Position numbers and translations under genes: made by a program
The notes under the pieces: model-generated
The model's input: only the letters and a program-made list of their open reading frames with translations
What the model was told of the DNA's origin: nothing
Database searches by the model: none
Shown: one piece after another, positions 33,698-45,380 of the stretch
Numbering within the stretch: the stretch's first letter is position 1
Layout of the letters: the number at the start of each line of letters is the position of its first letter
Origin: Tricholoma matsutake
Taxonomy: Eukaryota; Basidiomycota; Agaricomycetes; Agaricales; Tricholomataceae
Direction: 5' to 3'
Length of the DNA: 64,000 nt
NCBI GenBank assembly: GCA_026075535.2
Contig: AP026538.1
Span: forward strand, 2,604,001 to 2,668,000

Positions 33698-34751
33698 ATG
33701 TCCAAACCATCAACTTCTAATCCCAGTCCTAATCCTGTTCCCACACCAGCGCTAGAGGCAAAAATTGATGTGCTTATGGCACAAATGTTGCAATTAGTGT
33801 CAGTGTTGGCAGCATCACAGCCCAGACCAGCAGAAGTACAGCCAGAGACAACAGGAGATAGAGATGATGAGATGGAGGAGATGGTGGAGTGGATGTCACA
33901 GGATGACAGCGGAGAAATCCAGAAATGGAAAAGTGCACTTACCTAAGTACGTGCCCCCACAAATCTTTGACAGTACCATGGAGAATACAAAATCTTTATC
34001 AGCTCTATAGTATTGTACATATATGGGAGGAAGCCAGAGTTTTGTACAGCCAAGTCTAGGATTATGTTTGCTCTCTCATACATTCAGGGGGGGAAAGCAC
34101 AGTTCTGGAGAAATGAGGCTATTGATCAAATTGCCATGGGTAATAAACCATTTGCAACCTTCAAGGAATTTCTGGAGAGATTGGAGGCACAGTTTGGGGA
34201 CCCTAATCCAAAGGCGACAGCCAATGCCAAATCAAAAACCATGCACCAAGGCTCCCTGATGGTGGATGAATCTATTTTGAAGTTCAAAGCAGAAGCTTTG
34301 CAGAAGGATATGGGAGAAGCGGTGTTAGTAGAATTTTTGAAAGCAGGATTAAATCCCTCTTTAATCAAGTCTATCTACTGACTACCTTCTATGCCAGAGA
34401 AGTTGGACAAGTGGTATAATTGGGCGATGTGCCTTGATCGGCAATATTGACAGGAACAGGCAGAATTGAAGTTGATGTATGGAAGTAGTAAATTTGGAAA
34501 GCCATCAGGAGGAAAGTCTGAGAAAGGAAAGGCGCCTCAGGTGCAAACTCCGAGGGCACAGCCACTGGCCATGGCAGTGACACCTATAGTTATGGAGTCA
34601 GCAGCACCAGCAGAGGCAATGGAGGTTGATCAAGTGGGGAGACAAGCCCCACTTAAATGTTTTAACTGTGGGCAGTTAGGACACATTGCTAGGAATTGTA
34701 GGCAGAAAAGAAAGATTAGGGAAGCTATGAAGCTACAATTGAGGAAGTGAA
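33698..34751 (+). pseudogene. Gag of chromodomain copy 1 (relic)
   Basis: Same start as copy 2 (MSKPSTSNPSPNP). A frame slip near 33,915-33,945 ends the first segment. The second (34,013-34,381) stops at a TGA in SIY-stop-LPSMPEKL, where copy 2 has Gln; another TGA replaces a Trp codon near 34,449. The zinc knuckle CFNCGQLGHIARNC (C-x2-C-x4-H-x4-C) is intact at about 34,657-34,700. Gag packages the RNA and forms the particle; this copy could not make full-length protein. Confidence 0.8.
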
Positions 34752-37700
34752 GCCGGAGGAAGACAGGCAGAAGAATTTTGTGGAAGAGTCCCAGTGAAAG
34801 TTTCCCCATTGGTGACCCAGAATCGTTACAATGTATTAGTATCCGAGGAAACCCAGAGCAAATCAGAAAAGGAAATTGAGGAGGAGTACAACTGTTGCAA
34901 ATCACATGACAAAGAAAGTTGCCAAGCACTATTTCTGAAAACCCCTAAATTCTTTATTTGCTCTGCATGAATAGAACCCGGAATTACCTTGACTGTGGGA
35001 TTGAAGACAGTGGACATGCATGCAGCAATTAATGTGGAAGCATTGCTTGATAGTGGTGCTACAGGATTATTCATTAATCAGTCCTTAATTACCAGAAACG
35101 GTATTAGCACATGCAAGCTGGTGCAACCTATAATGGTGTATAATATTGATGGAACAGTCAATTGTGAAGGAACTATCAAGGAGGTGACCATGGTACTAAA
35201 GTATCAGGAGCATCAGGAATGAGCCATATTCAAAGTGTGTGATCTTGGGAAACCAATCTAATAATAGGATGCCTGTGGTTACAGAAGTATAATCCTGAAA
35301 TTGATTGGAAAACTGGGAAAGTACAAATGACTTGTTGCCCTAAGGAATGTAATGTGTATGGGAGGAAGATGAAGAAGGAAAAAAGGAAAAAGAGAGAGAA
35401 AGAACATCCAAGGAAGTATTCTGTTACGATGGAGGAAGTGGAGGATGAGGAAATGCCAAATGGGGAAGTTCTGGTCATGATTGAGAAAGAAGAGCAGAAG
35501 CAAACCTTTAGAGCAATTCGTGGAGGACAGTCATGGGACAAGAATATTGTGAAGGTGGAGAAGCCAGTGGAGGAGTGGGTACCAACAGCATATCATGAAT
35601 ATCTGTCAGTCTTTCAGAAGAAGGAGTCTGAGCGAATGCCAGTGTGGAAGCCATGGGATCATGCGATTGAGATGAAGCCAGGGTTTGTGCTGAAGAAGTT
35701 GAAGGTATATTGTTATCTCTGATGGAACAAGAAGAAGTTGATGTGTTCCTAAATGAGCAATTGCGCAAAGGATACATATGACCTTCGAAATCACTGCAGA
35801 TGTCACCAATATTCTTCGTGCCAAAGAAAGACCAGAGGAAGAGGATGTGTACAAATTATAGGTATCTGAATGAGTGGACAGTGAAGAACATGTACCACCT
35901 GCCGTTGATCGCAGAAATAATTGACAAGGTGGGAAAAGCCAAGGTCTTTCCAAAATTGGATTTATGATGGGATACAATAATGTACAAATAAAGAAAGGAG
36001 ATGAGTGGAAGGCTGCATTTGCCATGCATCAAGGATCCTTTGAGCCACTTGTCATGTTTTTTGGGATGACTAATAGTCCCCCAACCTTCCAAAATATGAT
36101 GAACGACATTTTCAAGGATGTAATAGACAAAGGCATGGTAATAATATTCATTGATGACATTCTGATATTGATGGAGGATGAAGAAAATCATGAAGTGATA
36201 GTGCAGGAGGTGCTATGGAGGTTAGCAGAGAATGACATATTTTTGAAACCGGAGAAGTGTGTGTTTGGGGCAAGTGAGATCGAGTTCCTAGGATTATTGA
36301 TTGGCCTTGACGGGATCAAAATGGATCCAATCAAGGTACAGGCAATCACTGATTGGTTTGCGCCCACCCATGTCAAGGAGGTTCAAGCCTTCTTGGGACT
36401 CGCAAATTACTATTGTCGCTTTGTGCATAATTTTTCCAAAATTGCCACACCCTTACATAACCTTACATGAAAGGGAGTAGTGTGGAGGTGGGGAGAACAG
36501 CAGCAGACAGCATTTGAGGATTGAAGAGGAAGTTTGTGGAGGGACCAATATTAGCTTTATGTGTCCCTTACGAGTGGAATCAGATGCATCCGACTTTGCT
36601 ACTGGAGCAGTATTATCAATGCTGTGCAAAGATGACAAATGGCATCCTTGTGCATATTTGTCCTGAGGGTTGAATGATGTGGAAAGGAATTATAATGTGC
36701 ATGACAAAGAGATGTTGGGAATAATTGGACCATTGGAGGCATGGAGACATTATTTGGAGGGATGTATGCATTGGATTGAGATCTGGACAGATCATCAAAA
36801 TCTGCAATACTTCATGTCCACTAAAAAGCTTAACCACCGGCAAGCACATTGGGCATTATTCCTATCACGTTTCAATTTTCACTTGGTCCACGAAGTGGGA
36901 AGCTTAATGAGGAAAGCAGATGCATTATCCAGATGTATTGATCACAAAAGGGGGGTGGAGGAGGACAATAAGAATGTTACCTTACTCAAACCCGAATACT
37001 TTCACATTTGCGCTATGCATCAAGGGCATCTATTAATAGATAGCTCAGAAACAGAAATGTTGTCTAAAATTAGACAATGTTTGGAAATGGACAATGAAGT
37101 AGTGGAAGCCATGAAAGCTCTGAAGGGAGAGAAGAAAGGTAATATTAAAGGAGATGAATAGGCTGAGGAACAAGGGTTGGTGTTATTCCAAGGAAAGGTG
37201 TATGTACCAAAAGATCATGATTTGTGAAGGGAGATCATCTGGTTACATCATAATACACCGACTGCCAGACACCGAGGAAGATGGAAGACATTGGAATTAG
37301 TAATGAGAAATTATTGGTGGCCCGGAATTTCTAAATATGTGTTGGGGTATGTGGATGGATGTGATACATGCATGAGAAGGAAGAAATTTCTAGAGAAACC
37401 TGCAAGGAAATTAATGCTGAATCCTATACCTAAATTGCCATGGCGAGACATATCTCTGGATTTTATTACCGGATTACCCGAGGCTCAAGGGTACAATGCA
37501 ATATCTGTAGTATGTGACTGCTTCACAAAGGAGGTCCATATTATTCCTACTACTACAGAAACCTCATCATTGGGCTTGGCACACCTCTATCTAAATCAGG
37601 TATGGCAGCTACATGGATTACCAGATACCATTATCTCTGATCGCGGACCACAATTTGCTTCCACATTTTTGTGAGACCTAAACAATGTATTGGGGATTCA

Positions 37701-38600
37701 AACTCAATTATCTACAGCATATCACCCGCAAACTGATGGGCAGACAGAGAGAATGAACCAGGAGTTGGAGCAGTACCTATGTATGTTTGTCAACTACTGA
37801 CAAACTGACTGGCCCGAATGGTTGGCAATTGCTGAATTTTCCCACAATAATAAATTCCATTCAGCTACTCGCATATTACCCTTCTTTGCTAATTATGGGT
37901 ATCATCCCCACATGGAAATAGAACCCCAAAGGGAGGTTAAGGTACAATCAGTAGAAGACTTTGTATCTAAGATGTGAAAGGTACAAGAAGAAGTGGAGGC
38001 GGCATTGATGAAAGCACATGATGACATGATGCAACATGCAGATTGTACTCGAGCTCCTGCTCCAGAGTACAATGTTGGTGACTTGGTATGGCTAAGTACC
38101 AAGGACCTAAATATTCCACAACCTTCTAGGAAACTTACGGAGAAACAAGGTGGCCCATACGTGATCTCTAAAGTAATTTTGCCTAATGTGGGAGTGCTAA
38201 AATTACCCTGATCATTCAAAATTGATCCTGAGATTAACATTTCCCACCTAAGCCCCTACTGCCTGCCCACTATTCCTGGCCAACAAACCACTCCACAACC
38301 TCCGATAATAGTAGAAGGTGCTCCAGAATATATAGTTGAAGAAATTCTAGACTCATGTCTTCGATGGAATAAATTGGAGTTCTTAATAAAGTGGAAGAAC
38401 TATACTGACGAAAATAATTTGTGGGAACCCAAAGAGAATTGTAAGTGAGTGTGTAATGTGATCACCCAATTATTTAAACGTAATCCAAATGCTCTGTGTC
38501 GCATTGTGAGAATGGTATATGAGGGAATGAAATTCTGGCCTTACCAAAATTTCACAGAGGGGACAGATACAATATTTTCTCGCCTGGAAGTCAAGGCATA
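34752..38600 (+). pseudogene. Pol of chromodomain copy 1 (relic)
   Basis: Order: protease (LLDSGATGLFINQSL, about 35,044), RT (FFGMTNSPPTFQNMMNDIF and IIFIDDILIL, about 36,060-36,170), RNase H (RVESDASDFATGAV, about 36,575), integrase zinc region (HHNTPTARHRGRW...CDTCMRRK, 37,245-37,383), integrase core ([25 protein letters not shown], about 37,455-37,770) and chromodomain (RWNKLEFLIKWKNYTDENNL, about 38,360-38,420). Stops include TGA at 37,225, 37,672 and 37,798, each CGA in copy 2, and a TGA at the Arg of the canonical LRWGYNN motif near 35,965, also TGA in copy 2. Integrase catalytic residues are preserved. The chromodomain would direct integration to marked chromatin. Confidence 0.85.
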
Positions 38601-38612
38601 AAAGGGGGGTAA

Positions 38613-39010
38613 TGTTAGGAAACAGCCCCATTACCTAATAAAATTTCATTTTATTTTATTATGTCGAATTACACTACATTATGCCAAATGATGCTACACT
38701 TTGATAGCATGAGAGTTTTATTTTGCATGCATCAATATGTATGCACATGTATGAGCTCATTGGTAACAACACTGTACAATATATGTAACATAGTATATAA
38801 ACCCTAAATATACACCTAGGGGACCCCAGTTGTGTTCTCTTAGGTATTCCACCTACACTTGTGGTGTGAAACATTTTTCTCAACAAACTCATCTATTAAT
38901 AACCTCACATCAAAACCATCAATTCCCCCATCATGCGCGTGCATCATACCCCTTCTTGTAGAGAGAACCCGCATGGTCTTAGCTAGCAGATAGTGGGTGT
39001 CCCCCTAACA
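38613..39010 (+). repeat. 3' LTR of copy 1
   Basis: 398 bp, TGTTAGGAAAC...CCCCTAACA. It follows the polypurine tract AAAGGGGGGT by two bases. It shares the TATA box and AGTTGTGTTCT word with the other LTRs. Confidence 0.9.
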
Positions 39011-39169
39011 AACTGGACCCTTAAACACTATTTGTTGTTGTCTCTAGTTAAAGTAGCATTAATTAGCAACAATAAATGAAAAGAGAAAGAGGAAAAACTT
39101 ACATATGGCCCAAGAAATGTCGTCAACATTTCTTGGGCCCTCTTTTTGGTCGGGTTGGGCTCTCCTCAT
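39011..39169. other. 159-bp spacer of the large inverted repeat, with hairpin
   Basis: Lies between the two 3' LTRs. It starts with a hAT-like terminus (inverted TAGTGTTTAAGGGTCC, 39,011-39,030) and contains a perfect hairpin: GGCCCAAGAAATGT at 39,107-39,120 pairs with 39,126-39,139 around a 5-nt loop. A T-run follows at 39,143-39,147. No coding. Confidence 0.7.
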
Positions 39170-39570
39170 TGTTAGGGCAACACCCACTATCTGCTAGCTA
39201 AGACCGTGTGGGTTCTCTCTACAAGAAGGGGGCAGGATCTGCGCTCGTGATGGGGGAATTGATGGTTTTGATGCGAGGGGTTATTAATAGATGAGTTGGT
39301 TGAGAAAGGCCTTTCACACCGAAAGTGTAGGTGGAATACCTAAGAGAACACAACTGGGGTCCCCTAGGCGTATATTTAGGGTTTATATACTATGTTACAT
39401 ATATTGTACAGTGTTGTTACCAATGAGCTCATACATGTGCATACATATTGATGCATGCAAAATAAAACTCTCATGCTATCAAAGTGTAGCATCATTTGGC
39501 ATAATGTAGTGTAATTCGACATAATAAAATAAAATGAAATTTTATTAGGTAATGGGGTGGTTTCCTAACA
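39170..39570 (-). repeat. 3' LTR of copy 2
   Basis: 401 bp, TG...CA ends on the minus strand. Compared by eye with the 5' LTR it shows roughly two dozen differences, many of them CpG versus TpG or CpA (for example GGCGTATA versus GGCATATA). Confidence 0.9.
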
Positions 39571-39699
39571 TTACCCCCCTTTTATGCCTCAACTTCCAGG
39601 CAAGAAAATATTGTGTCTGTCCCCTCTGTGAAATTTTGGTAAGGCCAGAATCTCATCCCCTCATACACCATTCTCGCAATGCGACACAGAGCATTCGGA

Positions 39700-42600
39700 T
39701 TACATTTAAAGAATTGGGCAATCACATTACACACTCACTTACAATTCTCTTTGGGTTCCCACAAATTATTTTCGTCAGTATAGTTCTTCCACTTTATTAA
39801 GAACTCCAATTTATTCCATCGAAGACATGAGTCTAGAATTTCTTCAACTATATATTCTGGAGCACCTTCTACTATTATCGGAGGTTGTGGAGTGGTTTGT
39901 TGGCCAGGAATAGTGGGCAGGCAGTAGGGGCTTAGGTGGGAAATGTTAATCTCAGGATCAATTTTGAATGATCAGGGTAATTTTAGCACTCCCACATTAG
40001 GTGAGATCACTTTAGAGATTGCATATGGGACAACTTGTTTCTCCGTAAGTTTTCTCGAAGGTCGTGGAATATTCAGGTCCTTGGTACTTAGCCACACCAA
40101 GTCACCAACTTTGTACTCTGGAGCACACGCTCGAGTACGATCTGTGTGTCGCATCATGTCATCACATGCTTTCTTCAATGCCGCCTCTGCTTCCTCTTGT
40201 ACCTTTTGCATATTAGATACAAAGTCTTCTACCGACTGTACTTTGACTTCCCTTCTGGGTTCTACTCCCATGCGAGGATGATATCCATAATTCGCAAAAA
40301 AGGGTGACATACGAGTAGCTGAAATTTGTTATTGTGGGAAAATTCGGCAATTGCCAGCCATTCAGGCCAGTCGGTTGTCGGTAGTTGACAAACATATGTA
40401 GGTACTGCTCCAACTCCTGGTTCATTCTCTCTGTCTGCCCATCAGTCTGCAGGTGATATGCCGTAGATAATTTAGTTTGAATCCCCAATATGTTGTTCAG
40501 TTCTCGCATAAACGCGGAAGCAAATTGTGGTCTGCAATTGGAGATAACAGTATTGGGTAACCCATGTAACCGCCATACCTGATTTAGATAGAGGTGCGCC
40601 AAGCCCAATGATGAGGTTTCTGTAGTAGTAGGAATAATATGGACCTCCTTTGTGAAGCAGTTGCATACTACAAATATTGCATCGTACCCTTGAGCTTTGG
40701 GTAATCCGGTAATAAAATCCACAGATATATCTCACCACGGCACTTTAGGGATAGGGTTCAGCATTAATTTTCCTGCAGGTTTCTCTGCAAATTTCTTTCC
40801 CCTCATGCACGTATCACATCCATCCACATACCCCAACACATACTTTGAAATTCTGGGCCACCAATAATTTCTCATTACTAATTCCAATGTCTTCCATCTT
40901 CCTGGGTGTCTGGCAGTTGGCGTATTGTGATGTAACTGGACAATCTCCCTTCGCAAATCCTGATCATTCAGTACATACACTTTTCCTCAAAACAACACCA
41001 ACCCTTGTTCCTCAGCCCATTCATCTCCTTTAATATTACCTTTCTTCTCTCCCTTCAGAGCTTTCATGGCTTCCACTACTTCATCGTCCATTTCCAAACA
41101 TTGTCTAATTTTAGACAACATTTCTGTTTCCAAGCTATCCATAAATAGATGCCCTTGATGCATAGCGCAAATGCGAAAGTATTTGGGTTTGAGCAAGGTA
41201 ACATTCTTATTGTCCTCCTCCACCCCCTTTTATGATCAATATGTCTGGACAATGCATCTGCTTTCCTCATTAAGCTTCCCGCTTTGTGGACCAAGTGAAA
41301 ATTGAAATGCCATAGGAATAGTGCCCAACACGCTTGCCAGCGATTAAGCTTTTTAGTGGACATGAAGTATTGCAGATTTTGATGATCCATCCAGATCTCA
41401 ATCTGATGCGTACATCCCTCCAAATAATGCCTCCATGCCTCCAATGCTTGTATTATCCCCAACATCTCTTTGTCATTCACATCATAATTCCTCTCCACAT
41501 CATTCAACCCTTGGGACAAATATGCACAAGGATGCCATTTGTCATCTTCGCACAGCATTGATAATACTGCTCCAGTAGCAAAGTCGGATGCATCTGATTC
41601 CACTCGCAAAGGGCATGTGAAATCTACTGGGGCTAATATTGGTCCCTCCACAAACTTCCTCTTCAACTCCTCAAACACTGTCTGCTGCTGCACTCCCCAC
41701 CTCCATACTACTCCTTTTTGGGTAAGGTTATGTAAGGGTGCAGCAATTTTGGAAAAATTGTGCACAAAGCGACGATAATAATTTGCGAGTCCCAAGAAGG
41801 CTTGAACCTCCTTGACATGGGTGGGCGCAGGCCAATCTGTGATCACCTGTACCTTGATCGGATCCATTTTGATCCCGTCAGGGCCGATCAATAATCCTAG
41901 GAACTCAATCTTGCTTGCCCCCAATACACACTTCTCCAGTTTCAAAAATAGATCATTCTCTGCTAACCTCCGTAGCACCTCCTGCACTATTGCCTCATGA
42001 TTTTCTTCATCCTCCGTGAATATCAGAATGTCATCAATGAATATTATTACCACGCCTTTGTCTATTACATCCTTGAAAATGTTGTTCATCATATTTTGGA
42101 AGGTTGGGGGACTATTAGTCATCCCGAAAGACATGACAAGCGGCTCAAAGGATCCTCGATGCGTGGCAAATGCAGCCTTCCACTCATCTCCTTTCTTTAT
42201 TTGTACGTTATTGTATCCCCATCATAAATCCAATTTTGGAAAGACCTTGGCATTTCCCACCTTGTCAATTATTTCTGAGATCAACGGCAGGGGGTACATG
42301 TTCTTCACTGTCCACTCATTCAGATACCTATAATCTGTACACGTCCTCTTCCTTTGGTCTTTCTTTGGCATGAAGAAGATTGGTGACGTCTGCGGTGATT
42401 TTGAAGGTTGTATGTATCTTTTGTTGCATTGCTCCTTTAGGAACACATCCACTTCTTCTTGTTCCATCAGAGATAACGGATATACCTTCGACTTCTTCAG
42501 CACAAACCCTGGCTTCATCTCAATCGCATGATCCCATGGCTTCTGCACCAGCATTCGCTCAGACTCCTTCTTCTGGAACACTGACAGATATTCATGATAC

Positions 42601-43418
42601 ACTTTTGGCACCCACTCCTCCACTGGCTTCTCCACCTTCACGATATTCTTGTCCCATGACTGTCCTCCACGAATTGCTCTAAAGGTTTGCTTCTGCTCTT
42701 CTTTCTCAATCATGACCAGAACTTCCCCATTTGGCATTTCCTCATCCTCCACTTCCTCCATCATAACAGAATACTTCCTCGGATGTTCTTTCTCTCTCTT
42801 TTTCCCTTTTTCCTTCTTCATCTTCCTCCCATACACATTACATTCTTTAGGACAATGAGTCATTTGTACTTTCCCAGTTTTCCAATCAATTTCAGGATTA
42901 TGCTTCCATAACCACGGACATCCTATTATTAGATTGGTTTTCCCAAGATTGCACACTTCAAATACAGCTTGCTCCTGATGCTCCCGATACTGTAGTACCA
43001 TAGTCACCTCCTCCTTGATAGTTCCTCCACGATTGACTGTTCCATCAATATTGTACACCATTATAGGTTGCACCAGCTTGCGTGTGTTAATACCATTTCC
43101 GGTAATTAAGGACCAATTAATTAATAATCCTGTAGCACCACTATCAAGCAACGCTTCCATATCAATCACTGCATGTGTGTCCACTGTCTTCAGTCCCACA
43201 GTCAAGGTGATTTCGGGTTCTATTCGCGCAGAGCAAATAAAGAATTTAGGGGTTTTCGGAAATAGTGCTTGGCAATTTTCTTGGTCACATGATTCACAAC
43301 AGTTGTACTCCTCCTCGATTTCCTTTTCTGATTTACTCTGGGTTTCCTCGGATACTAATACATTGTAACAATTCTGGGTCACCAATGGGGAAACCTTCAC
43401 TGGGACTCTTCCACACAA
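39700..43418 (-). pseudogene. Pol of chromodomain copy 2
   Basis: 42,222-43,418 encodes protease (LLDSGATGLLINWSL) and the first RT part (RKRTCTDYRYLNEWTVKNMY). TGA at 42,219-42,221 replaces the Arg of LRWGYNN. RT continues at 42,134-41,076 (SFGMTNSPPTFQ, IIFIDDILIF) with RNase H (RVESDASDFATGAV). Another TGA at 40,984 precedes the integrase zinc region (40,980-40,732). In the core the second Asp is Asn (ISNCRPQF, where copy 1 has SDRGPQF). Two small deletions near 40,340-40,375 shift the frame. The chromodomain lies near 39,870-39,740. Pol begins in the -1 frame relative to gag with a 22-nt overlap. Confidence 0.85.
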
Positions 43419-44494
43419 TTCTTCTGCTTGCCTTCCTCCAGCTTCACTTCCTCGATTGTAGCTTCCCTAATCTTTCTTTTCTGCCTACAATTCCTAGAAA
43501 TGTGTCCTAACTGCCCACAGTTAAAACATTTAAGTGGGGCTCGTCTCCCCGCTTGATCAACCTCCATTGCCTCTGCTGGTGCTGCTGACTCCATAACTAT
43601 AGGTGTCACTGCCATGGCCGGTGGCTGTGCCCTCGGAGTTTGCACCTGAGGTGCCTTTCCTTTCTTGGACTTTCCTCCTGATGGCTTTCCAAATTTACTA
43701 CTTCCATACATCAACTTTGACTCCACCTGTTCCTGCCAATATTGCCGGTCAAGGCGCATTGCCCAATTATACCACTCATCCAACTTCTCTGGCATAGAAG
43801 GTAGTTGGTAGATAGACTTGAATAAAGAGGGATTTAATCCTGCTTTCAAAAACTCTACCAATGCGGCTTCTCCCATATCCGTTTGCAAAGCTTCTGCTTT
43901 GAACTGCAAAATAAATTCATCCACCATTAGGGAACCTTGGCGCATGGTCTTTAATTTAGCATTGGCTGTTGCCTTTGGATTAGGGTCTCCAAACTGTGCC
44001 TCCAATCTCTCCAGAAATTCCTTGAAGGTTGCAAAGGGTTTATTTCCCGCGGCAATTTGATTAATAGCCTTGTTTCTCCAGAACTGTGCTTTCCCCCCCT
44101 GAATGTATGAGAGAGCAAACATAATCCTAGACTCAGCTGTATGAAACTCTGGCTTCCTCCCATGGATGTACAGTACTATAGAGCTGATGAAGGATTTTGT
44201 ATTATCCATGGTACCGTCAAAGATTTGCAGGGACGTGTACTTAGGTAAGCACACTTTTCCATTTCCAGATTTCTCCACCGTCTCATCCTCCTGCGACATC
44301 CACTCCACCATCTCCTCCATCTCATCATCTCTTTCTACTGTCATCTCTGGCTGTACTTCTGCTTGTCTGGGATGTGATGCTGCCAACACTGATACTAATT
44401 GCGACATTTGTGCTGTAAGCACATCAATTTTTGCCTCTAGTGCTGGTGTGGGAACAGGATTAGGGCTGGGATTAGAAGTTGAGGGTTTGGACAT
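43397..44494 (-). CDS. Gag of chromodomain copy 2, intact 365 aa
   Basis: Uninterrupted from MSKPSTSNPSPNPVP to the stop. Residues 1-40 are Pro/Ser-rich, and residues 60-75 acidic (ERDDEMEEMVEWMSQEDE). The central retrotransposon gag domain contains FALSYIQGGKAQFW and FKEFLERLEAQFGDPNP, followed by QLPSMPEKLDEWYNWAMRLD. A CCHC zinc knuckle, CFNCGQLGHISRNC, lies near residue 325. The protein should form virus-like particles and bind element RNA. The C-terminus overlaps pol by 22 nt in the -1 frame, which suggests frameshifted Gag-Pol, though no standard slippery heptamer is obvious. Confidence 0.85.
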   Translation of the reverse strand: MSKPSTSNPSPNPVPTPALEAKIDVLTAQMSQLVSVLAASHPRQAEVQPEMTVERDDEMEEMVEWMSQEDETVEKSGNGKVCLPKYTSLQIFDGTMDNTKSFISSIVLYIHGRKPEFHTAESRIMFALSYIQGGKAQFWRNKAINQIAAGNKPFATFKEFLERLEAQFGDPNPKATANAKLKTMRQGSLMVDEFILQFKAEALQTDMGEAALVEFLKAGLNPSLFKSIYQLPSMPEKLDEWYNWAMRLDRQYWQEQVESKLMYGSSKFGKPSGGKSKKGKAPQVQTPRAQPPAMAVTPIVMESAAPAEAMEVDQAGRRAPLKCFNCGQLGHISRNCRQKRKIREATIEEVKLEEGKQKNCVEESQ

Positions 44495-44958
44495 AATTGT
44501 TAGATCTGTGATGAATCACTTCTTTGACAAATTCAAGATTTTTTTTTTTTGAGACCTCTCCAAATGTTTACGGGTCACATGATGGTTCACCAATCATTCG
44601 TCGTTCGTCGGGCACCTAATTTGACACTTCGGATCAATAACCCTTCCAACAGTGCCTGATCTCGGAGATAACACTGAATTCGGCTTGTAACTAAAATAGT
44701 CATCCGAATAGAGTGATGTAAATCGTAACTAAACCAGATCCAATCAGTTGCCTGGTTGCAGCTGTCCTAATGACGAGCGCTGCCTCTCAATCACTGGCAG
44801 TCGCAATGTAAGGCGAGGCCTGGCGTCGGCTTACAAAAGAAAATGTAGATTACGTATATACAAGTACTTCTGGCTCATGCCGAAAGGATGAGTAATCAGA
44901 TGTGGTGCAGTGAAACAATGATGTATGTGCAAGTAAGAGAAGGCGCACTGATATGGGA

Positions 44959-44969
44959 AGTTGTGTTCT
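44959..44969 (-). other. Self-priming primer-binding site, copy 2
   Basis: On the minus strand AGAACACAACT follows the 5' LTR end by two bases and is complementary to AGTTGTGTTCT at 45,157-45,147 inside the LTR, about 30 nt downstream of a TATA box (TATATAAA near 45,192-45,185). Confidence 0.65.
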
Positions 44970-44971
44970 TC

Positions 44972-45375
44972 TGTTAGGGCGACACCCACTATCTGCTAGC
45001 TAAGACCATGCAGGTTCTCTCTACAAGAAGGGGGTGGGATCCGCGCTCGTGATGGGGGAATTGATGGTTTTGATGCAAGGGGTTATTAATAGATGAGTTG
45101 GTTGAGAAAGGCCTTTCACACCGAAAGTGTAGGTGGAATACCTAAGAGAACACAACTGGGGTCCCCTAGGCATATATTTAGGGTTTATATACTATGTTAC
45201 ATATATTGTACATTGTTGTTACCGACGCACTCATACATGCACGTACATATTGATGCGTGCGAAATAAAATTCTCACGCTACCAAAGTGTAGTGTCATTTA
45301 GCGTCATGTAGCATAATTCGAGACATAATAAAATAAAAATGAAATTTTATTAGGTAATGGGGTGGTTTCCTAACA
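44972..45375 (-). repeat. 5' LTR of copy 2
   Basis: 404 bp, TG...CA ends on the minus strand, bordered by the CTCAT target duplication. It retains more CpG sites (for example GATCCGCGCTCG) than the LTRs of copy 1. Confidence 0.9.
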
Positions 45376-45380
45376 CTCAT

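Larger units (their letters stand above)
33018..39010 (+). mobile_element. Chromodomain Ty3/gypsy retrotransposon, copy 1
   Basis: Plus-strand element with a 5' LTR lacking its first 85-90 bp (33,018-33,339), gag, pol with PR-RT-RH-IN and a C-terminal chromodomain, a polypurine tract (AAAGGGGGGT at 38,601-38,610) and a full 3' LTR (38,613-39,010). It is the same family as copy 2 at 39,170-45,375, in opposite orientation, tail to tail. It is more mutated than copy 2. No target duplication could be tested because the 5' end is damaged. Confidence 0.9.
39170..45375 (-). mobile_element. Chromodomain Ty3/gypsy retrotransposon, copy 2, with TSD
   Basis: A structurally complete 6,206-bp minus-strand element. 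LTRs are 39,170-39,570 and 44,972-45,375. The flanks are the 5-bp direct repeat CTCAT (39,165-39,169 and 45,376-45,380), which proves a single insertion event. Gag is intact and pol has a few stops and frameshifts. It inserted at the edge of a roughly 75-bp tandem repeat (45,381-45,600). Confidence 0.95.

Noticed and set aside
33018..45375. Single palindromic duplication (inversion) instead of two insertions
   Set aside because: Copy 2 has its own CTCAT target duplication, and the copies differ throughout and at their outer flanks.
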